From Rodentibacter genomosp. 1 (lineage in GTDB: Bacteria; Pseudomonadota; Gammaproteobacteria; Enterobacterales; Pasteurellaceae): DNA of 64,000 nucleotides. The notes beneath the pieces were generated by a model. The model searched no databases. It was not told where the DNA came from and worked only from the letters and a program-made list of their open reading frames with translations. The stretch is taken from the NCBI RefSeq assembly GCF_001999285.1, contig NZ_MLHN01000011.1, forward strand, positions 124,001-188,000, given 5' to 3'. Shown piece by piece: positions 18,673 to 29,383 of this stretch. Positions within the stretch are counted from its first letter, which is position 1, and every line of letters begins with the position of its first letter. A program made the translations under genes and the position numbers.

Positions 18673-19581
18673 TTACAATCTTGATTTTTCCCCACCAAAT
18701 TCATCTAATAAATTTTCAGTGAGTTTGCTAAGAATACCTGTCATCAAGACAAAATCCGCATCAAATCGTTGGGCGAAATCTTCTTTTAATATATCGTCAT
18801 TTTTCTCACGTACCGTATCAGCAAATTTTAAGCGTTTAAGGGTACAATCCTCATGAAAGACAAAGGTGAGAATGTCTTCCCATTCCAATGCCAGTTTGCT
18901 CACGACTTTTTTGCCCTCTTGTAAAAGCGCTAGAATCTCATCGTTTTCAAGGGGTTGTTTTTTACAGCGAATCACACTGTCTTCTTGGCTGCCCCGCAAC
19001 TCTGCTTCTTCAAGAGCAATCAGCCAATGCGGTAAACTATCTTGAGTGATCCAATCTGTCATCACCGTGCTGGGGTCATTGGCGAAAGCCAAAGGTACGA
19101 CAGGTAAAGAACCCAAAGATTTTCGTAATAAAGCTAGAACGTCTTCTGCCCGCTTGCTTGATGCCGCATCCACATGAATCAGCTGATTTTCCGTATCAAT
19201 CCATAAAGCGGTATGTTGATTTTTACTGAAAGCTCGTGGCAACAGGTTCATCACCACATCATCTTTTAAGGTTTGTTTTTCTACTTTTTTCAATTTGCGG
19301 TTTTCTTTCTGTTCCAAACTTTCGATACGTTCATCCAACTCACGTTTTACCACGTTTGCCGGCAAAATTTTTTCTTCCTTTTTTGCCACTAATAAAATGT
19401 GATTGCCCACGGAAAAATAGAGTAAATCCGCCCCCCGCAACGGATAACCCCAACCAAATTTACTTTGATCTTGAGCCCCACAAGGATGAAATTGACAGGT
19501 TTCAAGCTGTGTTTGAAGCTGATTACGTTCCCAATCCAAAGGTTTGGTAAGCCTATAACTCATTAAATTTTTAAACCACAT
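18673..19581 (-). CDS. rdgC: Recombination-associated protein RdgC
   Basis: The 302-residue protein starts MWFKNLMSYRLTKPLDW and contains FHPCGAQDQSKFGWGYPL and LPRAFSKNQHTALWID, all characteristic of RdgC. RdgC forms a ring-shaped dimer on DNA and limits RecA filament formation. Length agrees with E. coli (303). It is divergent from proC across about 64 bp. No sign of disruption is visible. Confidence 0.96.
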   Translation of the reverse strand: MWFKNLMSYRLTKPLDWERNQLQTQLETCQFHPCGAQDQSKFGWGYPLRGADLLYFSVGNHILLVAKKEEKILPANVVKRELDERIESLEQKENRKLKKVEKQTLKDDVVMNLLPRAFSKNQHTALWIDTENQLIHVDAASSKRAEDVLALLRKSLGSLPVVPLAFANDPSTVMTDWITQDSLPHWLIALEEAELRGSQEDSVIRCKKQPLENDEILALLQEGKKVVSKLALEWEDILTFVFHEDCTLKRLKFADTVREKNDDILKEDFAQRFDADFVLMTGILSKLTENLLDEFGGEKSRL

Positions 19582-19645
19582 CGTACACGTCCTTCATAAT
19601 CAGGTAAAATAGGCGTCATTGTAGCCCATAAACTGACAGGAAAAA

Positions 19646-20464
19646 ATGATGCAACAGAAATTAATCGCCTTTATTGGCGGCGGCAATATGGCACAAGCTA
19701 TCGTGCTGGGTTTATTAAAACAAGGTTATCCGGCAGCACAAATTATTATCAATGACCCCAATGAAGAAAAACGGGCATATTTCGCCAAACTAGGTGTACA
19801 AACAGCAGAAAATAATGTGGAAAGCGTCACTCGTGCGGAAGTTGTTTTACTTGCCGTGAAACCACAAATGATGGCGGACGTCTGTGCGCCATTAAGTGCG
19901 GTAGATTTTTCCGATAAATTATTAATCTCCATTGCCGCGGGTATTTCCACTGCCCGTTTGCAAGCCCTGATTCCCAGTGCCAAATCCATTGTGCGGGTCA
20001 TGCCAAACACGCCGGCATTGGTGGGGGAAGGTATGTCAGGATTATTTGCCCCTGAAAATACAGCAGAAACCGACCGCACTTTTGCCCAAGCTTTGTTAAA
20101 TGCGGTGGGTAAAACGCTATGGGTGACAGAGGAAAATCAAATGCACACCGTAACCGCCGCATCCGGTAGTAGTCCGGCATATTTCTTTTTAATGTTAGAA
20201 GCGATGCAACAATCATTGATTGAAATGAATATAGATACCCACACCGCCCGTCAACTGGTGCAACAATCTATGCTTGGTGCGGCTAAAATGGTGGTGGAAA
20301 ACCCACACATTACGCTTGCCACGTTAAGAGAAAATGTCACCTCAAAGGGTGGAACAACAGCCGCCGCATTAGATGTATTTAATAAGCGGCAATTTAATCA
20401 AACTGTAGAAGAAGCCATGCAAGCCTGTGTGGCACGCTCACAAGAAATGGAAGCCTTATTCTAA
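19646..20464 (+). CDS. proC: Pyrroline-5-carboxylate reductase
   Basis: The 272-residue protein begins with the NADPH-binding [16 protein letters not shown] and has the conserved C-terminal region [18 protein letters not shown] and [15 protein letters not shown]. It reduces pyrroline-5-carboxylate to L-proline in the cytoplasm. Two ATGs are adjacent; the first follows CAGGAAAAA. The stop overlaps the start of the next MFS gene by one base. Two uptake signals fall inside the gene, near 19899 and 20073. Confidence 0.96.
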   Translation: MMQQKLIAFIGGGNMAQAIVLGLLKQGYPAAQIIINDPNEEKRAYFAKLGVQTAENNVESVTRAEVVLLAVKPQMMADVCAPLSAVDFSDKLLISIAAGISTARLQALIPSAKSIVRVMPNTPALVGEGMSGLFAPENTAETDRTFAQALLNAVGKTLWVTEENQMHTVTAASGSSPAYFFLMLEAMQQSLIEMNIDTHTARQLVQQSMLGAAKMVVENPHITLATLRENVTSKGGTTAAALDVFNKRQFNQTVEEAMQACVARSQEMEALF

Positions 20465-21627
20465 TGCAAATTCGTCCCTTTTACTGGCTCTCCCTGAGCT
20501 TTCTTGGCTACTACTGCGCTTATGGCGTCTTTTTGCCGTTCTTTCCCGCTTGGTTGAAATCACAACAATACGGCGAAGAAATGATCGGGCTTGTTATCGG
20601 TAGTGCCTATATTTTCCGTTTTATTGGCGGATTATTTTTTTCCTCATTAATCAAAAAAGCCGATCACATCATCAATTCCCTGCGATTATTGGCGTTATGT
20701 TCCGCCCTGATTATGGCGACCATGAGTTTAGTTTCCGATAATTTTTGGTTACTGTTTTTTGCAATTGGACTTTTTGCTATGGTCAATTCTGCCGGTATGC
20801 CCATTGGCGATTCGCTGGCTTCCACATGGCAACGCCAAATCGGCTTGGACTATGGCAAAGTGAGGTTGATTGGTTCTATCGCCTTCATTTTAGGCGTCGT
20901 CGTATTTGGCGGAATGATTGGTTGGTTGGGCGAACAAAATATCGTTTGGATTTTAACCGCACTTTTATTATTTTATGCCTTGATTCAATTATTCACCCCA
21001 AGTATTCCCCCGAAAGATGAACCCTTAGAAGAAGGTGTATCAAGCCAAATCAGTTTTTTAGCGTTATTAAAAAAACCAACTACATTACGCGTTATGCTTG
21101 CCGTGGGGCTAATCCAAGGCTCTCACGCAGCTTATTATGTTTACAGCACGATCTATTGGACAAATATCGGTCTTTCAGTGCCACAAACCAGTTTACTTTG
21201 GGGCGTTGGTGTATTAGCTGAAATTTTATTATTCTTCTTTTCACGCCGTTTATTCCAAAGTTGGTCGGTGAGCAGAGTTTTCTTTTTGTCTGGATTCGTG
21301 GCAACTTTACGTTGGGCCGGTTTGGCTTACGCAAACACCTTCTGGCAAATTTTACCGCTCCAACTGGCGCATAGCCTCACTTATGCCGCTTGCCATTATG
21401 CGATTGTGCGCTATATCACCACACAACCGCAAAACCATATTGCAAAATTGCAAGGGCTGTATAACGGCTTATCAAATGGCGCGCTTATCGCCCTTTTCAC
21501 CGCAATTTCAGGTCTCATTTACCCGATTTCACCAACAATAACGTTCTTACTGATGAGTGCTATTGCCGCGACATCATTTTTCATCATTCCACGCAAATTG
21601 GATGCATTTTTGGTGAAAGCTAATTGA
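20464..21627 (+). CDS. MFS transporter of the HcaT/LacY-like family
   Basis: The 387-residue, twelve-segment membrane protein has a start ([26 protein letters not shown]) and later [17 protein letters not shown] and [12 protein letters not shown] typical of the MFS_1-like group that contains E. coli HcaT, a 3-phenylpropionate transporter candidate. No catabolic genes for aromatic acids are adjacent, so that substrate is not supported. It follows proC with a 1-bp overlap, implying co-transcription. The uptake signal near 20957 encodes part of a membrane segment (LTALL). Confidence 0.85.
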   Translation: MQIRPFYWLSLSFLGYYCAYGVFLPFFPAWLKSQQYGEEMIGLVIGSAYIFRFIGGLFFSSLIKKADHIINSLRLLALCSALIMATMSLVSDNFWLLFFAIGLFAMVNSAGMPIGDSLASTWQRQIGLDYGKVRLIGSIAFILGVVVFGGMIGWLGEQNIVWILTALLLFYALIQLFTPSIPPKDEPLEEGVSSQISFLALLKKPTTLRVMLAVGLIQGSHAAYYVYSTIYWTNIGLSVPQTSLLWGVGVLAEILLFFFSRRLFQSWSVSRVFFLSGFVATLRWAGLAYANTFWQILPLQLAHSLTYAACHYAIVRYITTQPQNHIAKLQGLYNGLSNGALIALFTAISGLIYPISPTITFLLMSAIAATSFFIIPRKLDAFLVKAN

Positions 21628-21637
21628 TTATATGAAA

Positions 21638-21662
21638 GGAGAGTGAAAAAACATCACTCTCC
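21638..21662. terminator. Hairpin between the MFS gene and tyrP, possible weak terminator
   Basis: GGAGAGTG (21638-21645) and CACTCTCC (21655-21662) form a perfect 8-bp stem with a 9-base A-rich loop. Neither side has a proper T run, so intrinsic termination would be weak. Its place between convergent genes supports a terminator role. Confidence 0.45.
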
Positions 21663-21757
21663 CTGCATTCCATTTAATCAATCAGAAAAAACGGCGACTA
21701 AAAATAGGTTGTGGGCACCAAAGGACTAAACTAAACCAAACAAAAACCGACCGCACT

Positions 21758-22978
21758 TTAACCGGCAACGGTTGGTAAATAACCGGCTTGAATGAGAAAT
21801 GGAATCACCATAATCACGATACCAATGACTAAAGCAAGAACTAGCGCTATATTTCCACCAAGAACACGATAAGGTAAATGAGGATTTTTTTGGCGGGTAC
21901 GCCATGCTAAGCCAATCGGTAAAATTAAGCAGTAAAAGGCACACAGCAATCCGGCATAGCTTAATGCCGTGATAAAGCCTTCAGGGTAGAAGAGGGCAAA
22001 TACGAGAGGGGGGATAAATGCGGCAAAGGTGAGTGAAATTCGGTTATGAGGCAAACGATAGCGCTTAAATAAATCGCCTAGACCTTCAAATACCCCAAGC
22101 ATTACGCCAAGAAAGGAGGTAATCAAAGCAAGGGCAGAAAAAATACGCACCACCTCACCCATTACATTTGATCCCGTAATTTCACGTACAGCATTGACTA
22201 AACCATTTAAGGTGGGATCTGCCTGCAAAATACGAACAAATTCGCTTTGGCTTAACACGCCATGCGTTGCCAGCTGCCATACTAAATAGGCAATAAGCGG
22301 TATTGCTGTACCAATAAGAATGGCTTTGCGGAATTGAGTAACGTTCCCTCCTAAATAGCTGTTTATACTTGCCATAATTACGTGAAAGCCAAAAGAGGTG
22401 AAAAAAATCGGTGCGGCAGAGATCACAAAAGCATAATTAAGTGGCAGTGCCATCAAGTTATCTGTTGCCACTTTAGGCAGCATCATAAACAATACGAAAG
22501 CGAAAGCAATTAATTTACCGATAAACAATAAACGGGTAATGCCATCTACGCCTTTTGTTCCTATCACCACAAAAGAACCCAATACTAGAGTGAAAATAAT
22601 GATTGCAATGTTAGGCGACATCGCGTCCATACCAAATGCGGTAGGTAAACCGGAAAGCAAAGAACCACCGCCGGTAATATACGCTGCAGAGAGCGCATAA
22701 AGTAAAATTAATAGGCTTAATGTTGCTAAAATACGCCCCGGTACACCAAAGTATTTTTCTGCTAGAGTGGCAACACCGTCATCAAGTTGATCTGCAGTTT
22801 GATACACTTCGACAAATAATAAACCGCTATAAACGAGCAAAATCCAAAGTCCGGCTAATAACAGAACTGTATAACCAAATCCCATTCCTGCTGAGGTTAA
22901 TGGCATAGCAAGCATTCCTGCACCAATGGTTGTCCCAGCAATAATTAAGGCACTCCCGAAAGTTTTATTTTTTAGCAT
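21758..22978 (-). CDS. tyrP: Aromatic amino acid permease, TyrP type
   Basis: The 406-residue protein has about eleven membrane segments and starts with the HAAAP-family pattern FGSALIIAGTTIGAGMLAMPL. SAAPIFFTSFGFHVIMASINSYLGG is typical of TyrP/Mtr. TyrP is the tyrosine-specific proton symporter of the inner membrane. The tryptophan permease Mtr is the alternative. It is transcribed in the same direction as tdk, 57 bp away, but I see no clear TyrR box. Confidence 0.9.
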   Translation of the reverse strand: MLKNKTFGSALIIAGTTIGAGMLAMPLTSAGMGFGYTVLLLAGLWILLVYSGLLFVEVYQTADQLDDGVATLAEKYFGVPGRILATLSLLILLYALSAAYITGGGSLLSGLPTAFGMDAMSPNIAIIIFTLVLGSFVVIGTKGVDGITRLLFIGKLIAFAFVLFMMLPKVATDNLMALPLNYAFVISAAPIFFTSFGFHVIMASINSYLGGNVTQFRKAILIGTAIPLIAYLVWQLATHGVLSQSEFVRILQADPTLNGLVNAVREITGSNVMGEVVRIFSALALITSFLGVMLGVFEGLGDLFKRYRLPHNRISLTFAAFIPPLVFALFYPEGFITALSYAGLLCAFYCLILPIGLAWRTRQKNPHLPYRVLGGNIALVLALVIGIVIMVIPFLIQAGYLPTVAG

Positions 22979-23035
22979 AATATTAACCTTATATTTCTAG
23001 TTGTTGTGTTTGAAAATGATATGAAAAAATCTCAG

Positions 23036-23617
23036 TTAAATTTGACCGCACTTTTCTTTGTAATGAGACCGACAAACGGAAAGGTAGGTGTCGTTTCCGC
23101 CAATTTGGATTTGCTCCCCCTCTTTGATGACTTCACCATTTTCAGTGAGACGAAGGACAAAATTTGCTTTGCGTCCGCAATAACAAATAGTTTTTAATTC
23201 TTCCAATTGATCTGCCCAAGCCAACAAATATTTGCTTCCTTCAAATAACTCCGCTTGGAAATCGGTGCGTAATCCATAGCACAGTACGGGGATTTTGAGC
23301 TTATCCACCACATCACTCAACTGATAGACCTGTTGTTTGGTGAGAAATTGAGCTTCATCAATCAGCACACAATGAATTTTTTCCTGTTGTAAATGTTGAC
23401 TAATTTCATAAAACAAATTGGTATCGCCATTAAACAAATTTGCCTCTTGAGAAATGCCGATGCGGGAAGTAACTTTTCCCACGCCAAAGCGATCATCTAT
23501 CGCAGCCGTATAAACAAGGGTGTTCATGTTACGTTCACGGTAATTATAAGAAGATTGTAATAGCGTGGTGGATTTTCCGGCATTCATGGTGGAATAATAA
23601 AAGTACAATTTTGCCAT
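23036..23617 (-). CDS. tdk: Thymidine kinase
   Basis: The 193-residue enzyme has the P-loop [13 protein letters not shown], the DEAQF segment ([12 protein letters not shown]) and the zinc-binding cysteines in ICYCGRKA plus CRSHY near the C terminus. It phosphorylates thymidine in the salvage pathway. The start codon shares one base with the stop of the small upstream gene, so the two are coupled. The last codons overlap an uptake signal (23041-23050). Confidence 0.95.
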   Translation of the reverse strand: MAKLYFYYSTMNAGKSTTLLQSSYNYRERNMNTLVYTAAIDDRFGVGKVTSRIGISQEANLFNGDTNLFYEISQHLQQEKIHCVLIDEAQFLTKQQVYQLSDVVDKLKIPVLCYGLRTDFQAELFEGSKYLLAWADQLEELKTICYCGRKANFVLRLTENGEVIKEGEQIQIGGNDTYLSVCRSHYKEKCGQI

Positions 23618-23850
23618 TATTTAAGTGCCCATTTCCAAATGTGATAAGTGATAAAACCGGCAAAAGGTGGCAATGCCGCAAGCAAAAATGCACCATAAGT
23701 CGTCCCCCCACCCAGTTGTTGTCCTGCCAAAGTGAGAAGATTTACTATCTCATCACTTGAAGAAGAGAAGACCCATACACCAATAGCAATTAACACAATA
23801 AAGCAGCCCATTCCTGCCGCGCGCATTGCACGAAATTTAATTTCTTTCAT
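23617..23850 (-). CDS. Small two-segment membrane protein of unknown function
   Basis: The 77-residue product has two hydrophobic segments, about residues 15-29 ([15 protein letters not shown]) and 53-70 ([19 protein letters not shown]), joined by a polar, glycine-rich loop. It has no motif I recognise. It lies in a packed chain tsaD - this gene - tdk with junctions of 0 bp and 1-bp overlap, so it is certainly translated in that operon if the chain is transcribed together. The tight packing and intact frame support a real gene. Confidence 0.75.
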   Translation of the reverse strand: MKEIKFRAMRAAGMGCFIVLIAIGVWVFSSSSDEIVNLLTLAGQQLGGGTTYGAFLLAALPPFAGFITYHIWKWALK

Positions 23851-24885
23851 TCAATTCCCCTTAAATGAGAGTTCAGTCATAGGCCAACGAGGTTTGACAT
23901 CTATCGATAATCCGTTTTGCTGACCTTGTTTTAAACGTAAAAAACCCGTGTAGGCGATCATTGCACCATTGTCAGTACAAAATTGAGGTTGGGGATAAAA
24001 GACTTCCCCCTTTAAATTTTTCATTAATATCGCCAAAGTTTCACGTAACCTTTTGTTTGCACTCACGCCCCCCGCAATGACTAAACGTTTATACCCCGTC
24101 TCTTTTAATGCTCGTTTGCATTTAATTGCTAAAGTATCCACGACAGCCTCCTGAAAAGCATAAGCGATATCTGCTTTGGTTTTCTCGGTTAATTCTCCTT
24201 CCTCTTTCAGGGCTTGATTTACCGTGTTGGCTGCAAAGGTTTTCAAACCGGAAAAGCTAAAATCTAATCCCGGGCGATCTGTCATTGGACGGGGGAAAAT
24301 GAAACGATTCGGTGTACCTTGTTCCGCTAAACGGGAAAGTGCCGCTCCCCCCGGATAATCCAATCCGAGCAACTTCGCGGTTTTATCAAAAGCTTCGCCT
24401 GCGGCATCATCAATGGATTCCCCAATGACTTTATAACGCCCTACACCGTCCACCCGTACTAACTGTGTGTGTCCGCCCGAAACCAACAAAGCTACAAAAG
24501 GAAAATGCGGTCGATTTTCCTCTAACATTGGGGCAAGCAAATGCCCTTCCATATGGTGCACCCCAATTGCCGGTACATTCCAGGCATAGGCCAGTGAGCG
24601 GGCAATCGTCGCCCCAACAAGCAAAGCTCCGACAAGCCCGGGACCACTGGTGTAAGCCACACCATCAATGTCTTCCGCTGTTAAGTTTGCTTCCGCCAAT
24701 GCTGCCTGAATCAAAGGTGCCGTTTTACGGATATGATCACGAGAAGCAAGCTCCGGCACGACACCACCATAATCCGCATGGAGTGCAATTTGAGTATAAA
24801 GCTGATTTGCAATTAACCCCTTTTCTTCGTCATAAATTGCTACGCCCGTTTCATCACAGGAGGTTTCAATTCCTAAGATTTTCAT
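23851..24885 (-). CDS. tsaD: tRNA N6-adenosine threonylcarbamoyltransferase TsaD
   Basis: The 344-residue ASKHA-fold protein has [15 protein letters not shown] at the start, the metal-binding HMEGHLLAP motif, VSGGHTQL and the phosphate loop [10 protein letters not shown]. With TsaB, TsaC and TsaE it makes t6A at position 37 of ANN-decoding tRNAs. The ATG at 24885 (MKILGIETS) is preferred over a TTG at 24897. It is divergent from rpsU, as in many gammaproteobacteria. Confidence 0.97.
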   Translation of the reverse strand: MKILGIETSCDETGVAIYDEEKGLIANQLYTQIALHADYGGVVPELASRDHIRKTAPLIQAALAEANLTAEDIDGVAYTSGPGLVGALLVGATIARSLAYAWNVPAIGVHHMEGHLLAPMLEENRPHFPFVALLVSGGHTQLVRVDGVGRYKVIGESIDDAAGEAFDKTAKLLGLDYPGGAALSRLAEQGTPNRFIFPRPMTDRPGLDFSFSGLKTFAANTVNQALKEEGELTEKTKADIAYAFQEAVVDTLAIKCKRALKETGYKRLVIAGGVSANKRLRETLAILMKNLKGEVFYPQPQFCTDNGAMIAYTGFLRLKQGQQNGLSIDVKPRWPMTELSFKGN

Positions 24886-25102
24886 TGATTTTCTCAATTT
24901 AGTTTCTAAAATAAGGCGCGATTTTACCTTGTTTAAGCGGTTTTAACCAGTTGAAACCATGAATTAAGGCGAATTACGCATTCTTTCCTTTACTTTCTCC
25001 CTGAAATTAGATTAGAATTGCGACCTTTATTGAATTTGCCATTTATGGCATAGATAAATTTTTAAATTGCAATTAAATTAAACTCATTGAGGTGATTGGC
25101 TT

Positions 25103-25318
25103 ATGCCTGTAATTAAAGTACGTGAAAACGAATCATTTGACGTAGCTTTACGTCGTTTCAAACGCTCTTGCGAAAAAGCCGGTATCTTGGCTGAAGTTCG
25201 CGCTCGTGAATTCTATGAAAAACCAACTACTGTTCGTAAACGTGAAAAAGCAACGCTCGCTAAACGTCACGCTAAACGCAACGCTCGCGAGAATGCGCGT
25301 AATACCCGTTTATACTAA
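25103..25318 (+). CDS. rpsU: 30S ribosomal protein S21
   Basis: The 71-residue basic protein reads [22 protein letters not shown] and ends with the Arg/Lys-rich tail of S21. It is the first gene of the macromolecular synthesis operon rpsU-dnaG-rpoD. A Shine-Dalgarno GAGGTGATT precedes the ATG. A plausible -10 box TAGAAT lies at 25013-25018 with a weak -35. An uptake signal lies in the 125-bp gap to dnaG near 25402. Confidence 0.98.
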   Translation: MPVIKVRENESFDVALRRFKRSCEKAGILAEVRAREFYEKPTTVRKREKATLAKRHAKRNARENARNTRLY

Positions 25319-25443
25319 TTTGTAGTATTTTCTAACTCGAGTTAAGACAAACCGTGGTTCCTTTGGTATCACGGTTTTGTTGCTTTAAAACTCAGTCAAA
25401 AACGACCGCACTTTTCACATCATATTTTAAGGAGGCAAAAGTC

Positions 25444-27228
25444 ATGAAAGGCACCATTCCACGCCCATTTATTGATGATTTGTTAACAAAATCCAATATT
25501 GTTGATGTGATAAACTCTCGTGTGAAACTGAAAAAAGCCGGACGAGATTATCAAGCCTGCTGTCCCTTCCATCATGAAAAAACGCCTTCTTTCACGGTAA
25601 GCGAAAAAAAACAGTTTTATCATTGTTTCGGCTGTGGTGCGCATGGTAACGCAATTTCCTTTTTGATGGATTATGACAAGCTTGAATTTGTTGAGGCCAT
25701 TGAAGAGCTTGCTGCCATGGCTGGGTTAGAAGTGCCTTATGAAAAGCGGGCAAACTCAACTCATCAACGTCCCCAAATCAGTTATCAGACCAAACGTAAT
25801 CTATATGAATTGATGCAAGAGATCGCGCGTTTTTATCAAACACAGCTGCCCTTAAATATTCCTGCGCAGCATTACTTGCAGCAACGTGGTCTATCCCCCG
25901 AAATTATTGCCCGCTATCAAATTGGCTTTGTGCCGAATACACCTGATTCTGTATTACGCAAATTTGGCTTCAATCGTGAAGAACAACAAAAATTGCGCGA
26001 TCTGGGTATGCTATCACAGAATGAGCGAGGTCATGTTTACGATAAATTCCGCCACCGAATTATGTTCCCTATTCGAGATAAACGTGGGCGTACCGTAGCG
26101 TTTGGCGGTCGGGTATTAGGTGATGAAAAACCCAAATATTTAAACTCACCGGAAACCCTTACCTACCACAAAGGCAAAGAACTCTATGGCTTATATGAAG
26201 CCTTACAACATAGTGATGAGCCACCAAAATTATTGGTGGTCGAAGGCTATATGGATGTAGTGGCATTAGCACAATTTGGCGTAAATTATGCGGTTGCGTC
26301 TCTCGGCACGTCCACCACATCAGAGCAAATTCAGCTTCTTTTCCGTGCCACAGAACAAGTGATTTGCTGTTATGATGGCGACCGAGCAGGACGGGATGCC
26401 GCATGGCGGGCGCTGGAAAATGCGTTGCCTTATTTAGAAGATGGGCGGCAAATTAAATTTATTTTCCTACCCGATGGTGAAGATCCCGATACCTACATTC
26501 GCCAATACGGCAAAGAAAAATTTGAAGAATATATCGAAAGCGCACAATCGCTCACCGATTTTCTCTTTGCCCACTTAAACCCACAAGTGGATTTTTCTAC
26601 GAAAGAGGGACGCAGTAAATTAGTCGCCCTCGCTTCCCCTTTAATTCGCCAAATTCCGGGCGAAGCATTACGGTTATCTTTACGCAATACATTGGCACAA
26701 AAGCTTGGTATTTTTGATGAATCACAACTGGAAAGTTTAATTCCTAAACAAGCAACCTCCCCGGTATCCATAAAAGGTGATAGCCAACCTAAAATGAAAC
26801 AAACACCAATGCGAATTGTCATTTCTCTTTTATTACAAAATACGCATTTGGTTAATCGTATTACTGAAGCCGGACTCACCGCATTGAGAGGCGAAGCCGG
26901 TTACGAGCTGTTGGAAAAATTGACCGCACTTTGTCGCTCAAGGGAAGGCATCACACTGGGGCAAATTCTCGAACATTTTCGCGATACGGAATACTTTCGC
27001 CCCCTTGAAATCTTAGCGACATGGGAGCATTTACTGGACGATAAAGAAATCATTAACGCCTTTTCACAAAATTATCGCCGTTTGAATATTCAAGCTATTG
27101 AACGCGATATTGCAATGCTTATTGCAAAAGAGCGATCCGAGGGATTAACGGAACAAGAAAAACAAGTGCTGATTACACTCATTACGGGTAAAGAAGAACA
27201 GAAAAAACAGTTAGTTAATCCTCAATAA
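25444..27228 (+). CDS. dnaG: DNA primase
   Basis: The 594-residue protein has the N-terminal zinc-binding domain (CCPFHHEKTPSFTVSEK and HCFGCGAHGN), the RNA-polymerase core with FGGRVLG, the TOPRIM acidic motif VVEGYMDVVAL and CYDGDRAGRDA, and a C-terminal DnaB-interacting region. It makes RNA primers at the replication fork. The start at 25444 follows AAGGAGG; an in-frame upstream GTG-type extension to 25354 has no homology and crosses an uptake signal. An internal uptake signal near 26924 encodes LTALC. Confidence 0.97.
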   Translation: MKGTIPRPFIDDLLTKSNIVDVINSRVKLKKAGRDYQACCPFHHEKTPSFTVSEKKQFYHCFGCGAHGNAISFLMDYDKLEFVEAIEELAAMAGLEVPYEKRANSTHQRPQISYQTKRNLYELMQEIARFYQTQLPLNIPAQHYLQQRGLSPEIIARYQIGFVPNTPDSVLRKFGFNREEQQKLRDLGMLSQNERGHVYDKFRHRIMFPIRDKRGRTVAFGGRVLGDEKPKYLNSPETLTYHKGKELYGLYEALQHSDEPPKLLVVEGYMDVVALAQFGVNYAVASLGTSTTSEQIQLLFRATEQVICCYDGDRAGRDAAWRALENALPYLEDGRQIKFIFLPDGEDPDTYIRQYGKEKFEEYIESAQSLTDFLFAHLNPQVDFSTKEGRSKLVALASPLIRQIPGEALRLSLRNTLAQKLGIFDESQLESLIPKQATSPVSIKGDSQPKMKQTPMRIVISLLLQNTHLVNRITEAGLTALRGEAGYELLEKLTALCRSREGITLGQILEHFRDTEYFRPLEILATWEHLLDDKEIINAFSQNYRRLNIQAIERDIAMLIAKERSEGLTEQEKQVLITLITGKEEQKKQLVNPQ

Positions 27229-27295
27229 CAATGGTAAAATCTCCCGCTAAAACGAGAAATTTCATCCATAAAAACACGACGACATGGGTATAAAC

Positions 27296-29191
27296 ATGGA
27301 ACAAAATCAACAATCTACTGCGGAACAATATTCAGAACAAATTGAACAATTAATGGAATTAGGCCGAACGCAAGGTTACTTAACCTATGCAGAAATCAAT
27401 GATTTACTGCCTGAAGATGTGGTCGATCCTGAATACTACGATAAATTACTCCAAACCTTGCAAAATGATGCAGGGATTCCTGTGTTGGATGAAGCACCGG
27501 AAAGCGATGATATGATGTTAAACGACACCATTCCAGATGAAGATGCCGTAGAAGAAGCGACACAAATTCTTTCAAATGTCGAATCGGAAATTGGTCGCAC
27601 AACCGATCCGGTGCGTATGTATATGCGCGAAATGGGAACGGTTGACCTATTAACACGTGAAGATGAGATCAGCATTGCCAAACGAATTGAAGAAGGTATT
27701 GATGAAGTTCAAACTTCCATTGCTGCTTATCCTGAAGCCCTCAATGATTTACTCGACCAATACAATAAAGTAGAAGAAGGCAATGTTCGCCTTGCTGATC
27801 TCATTTCGGGTTTTGTAGATCCTAATGTCGTCACCGAAGAAACACCTGAATTATCAGATACTTTTGATGAAGATGATGAAGATGATGAAGACACACACAC
27901 AACGGACGTTAATATTGACGATAATGAAGAGGAAGAAGAGGATAACGATTCAGCAACAGATAGCTCTGATACCGATAATAGTATCGATCCTGAAGTTGCA
28001 CGTGAAAAGTTCACTGAACTCAAAACACAACATACTAAAACCTTAGCTGCAATTGCTAAACATGGACGTGATCATAAAAAATCACAGGAACAAGTCGTTT
28101 TACTCGCTGAAATTTTCAAACAATTCCGCCTTGTACCAAAACAATTCGATTTACTTGTTTTATCTATGAAAAATATGATGAAGCGAGTGCGCGCCGAAGA
28201 GCGCCAATTACAAAAAGTGTTAGTTGATATTGCCGGTATGTCAAAAGAAGAATTTGAAAAAATCATCATCACTTTTGGTAGTAGCGATACATGGCTGGAT
28301 AAAGCCTTAAAATCTTCTAAACCTTGGGCAAAACGTTTACCAAAATATGAGGAGCGCATCCGCCAAGCTTTAGCAAATTTAGCTATTTTTGAACAAAGTT
28401 CAAACCTCACCGTCCAACAAATGCGCACCATTTGCGATGCGGTGTCTCGTGGTGAACAAAAAGCCCGTCGAGCTAAAAAAGAAATGGTAGAAGCCAACTT
28501 ACGTTTGGTTATTTCTATCGCTAAAAAATACACAAACCGTGGCTTACAATTCTTGGATTTAATTCAAGAAGGTAATATTGGCTTAATGAAAGCGGTTGAT
28601 AAATTTGAATATCGCCGAGGCTATAAATTCTCCACTTATGCGACTTGGTGGATTCGTCAAGCCATTACTCGCTCTATTGCCGATCAAGCGCGTACGATTC
28701 GTATTCCTGTTCATATGATTGAAACGATCAATAAACTCAACCGTATTTCTCGTCAAATGTTGCAAGAAATGGGACGTGAAGCCACGCCGGAAGAATTGGC
28801 AGAACGGATGGGTATGCCGGAAGATAAAATTCGTAAAGTATTAAAAATTGCGAAAGAACCAATTTCTATGGAAACCCCTATCGGTGATGACGATGATTCA
28901 CATTTAGGTGACTTTATTGAAGATAGCACTCTTGAATTACCGTTAGACTCTGCTACCGCACAAAGCTTAAAAGTGGCGACTCATGAAGTGCTAGAAGGTC
29001 TCACACCACGTGAGGCGAAAGTATTACGTATGCGTTTTGGTATTGATATGAATACGGATCATACCCTTGAGGAAGTGGGCAAACAATTTGATGTAACCCG
29101 TGAGCGTATTCGCCAAATTGAAGCTAAAGCCTTGCGTAAACTTCGTCATCCTAGTCGTTCAGAAACTTTGCGTAGTTTCTTGGATGAATAG
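27296..29191 (+). CDS. rpoD: RNA polymerase sigma-70 factor RpoD
   Basis: The 631-residue housekeeping sigma factor has region 1.1 (EQGYL-like [17 protein letters not shown]), region 1.2 ([22 protein letters not shown]), regions 2.1-2.4 ([58 protein letters not shown]), region 3 and region 4.2 ([20 protein letters not shown]). It is longer than E. coli RpoD (613). The extra length includes an acidic low-complexity stretch around residues 190-230 in the non-conserved region. The ATG at 27296 aligns with the E. coli start MEQN; an ATG at 27284 is four codons upstream. Confidence 0.97.
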   Translation: MEQNQQSTAEQYSEQIEQLMELGRTQGYLTYAEINDLLPEDVVDPEYYDKLLQTLQNDAGIPVLDEAPESDDMMLNDTIPDEDAVEEATQILSNVESEIGRTTDPVRMYMREMGTVDLLTREDEISIAKRIEEGIDEVQTSIAAYPEALNDLLDQYNKVEEGNVRLADLISGFVDPNVVTEETPELSDTFDEDDEDDEDTHTTDVNIDDNEEEEEDNDSATDSSDTDNSIDPEVAREKFTELKTQHTKTLAAIAKHGRDHKKSQEQVVLLAEIFKQFRLVPKQFDLLVLSMKNMMKRVRAEERQLQKVLVDIAGMSKEEFEKIIITFGSSDTWLDKALKSSKPWAKRLPKYEERIRQALANLAIFEQSSNLTVQQMRTICDAVSRGEQKARRAKKEMVEANLRLVISIAKKYTNRGLQFLDLIQEGNIGLMKAVDKFEYRRGYKFSTYATWWIRQAITRSIADQARTIRIPVHMIETINKLNRISRQMLQEMGREATPEELAERMGMPEDKIRKVLKIAKEPISMETPIGDDDDSHLGDFIEDSTLELPLDSATAQSLKVATHEVLEGLTPREAKVLRMRFGIDMNTDHTLEEVGKQFDVTRERIRQIEAKALRKLRHPSRSETLRSFLDE

Positions 29192-29248
29192 TTATATTCA
29201 ATAAAAATCGTTTTGTGTGAAACAGTGTTTTACACATGCTACATTCTC

Positions 29249-29300
29249 ATCTGTATCCCAAAGGTTGCATAACCAACCGATTAAGATACAGATTTTTTTC
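29249..29300 (+). terminator. Terminator after rpoD, nested hairpin
   Basis: ATCTGTATC (29249-29257) pairs perfectly with GATACAGAT (29285-29293) and is followed by seven T. The loop holds a second small hairpin GGTT-GCAT-AACC (29263-29274). It ends the rpsU-dnaG-rpoD operon, about 60 bp past the rpoD stop and ahead of the convergent trmO. Confidence 0.8.
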
Positions 29301-29383
29301 AGTGTTATATGGCAAATACACAAAACAAAATTTCTACAGATAAACCAAACATCAAATTTGTGTAATAACAACATGTCGGATTT

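Noticed and set aside
27727-28533. Antisense frames opposite rpoD
   Set aside because: Serine-rich frames arise from the acidic codons read in reverse; no start signals or homology.
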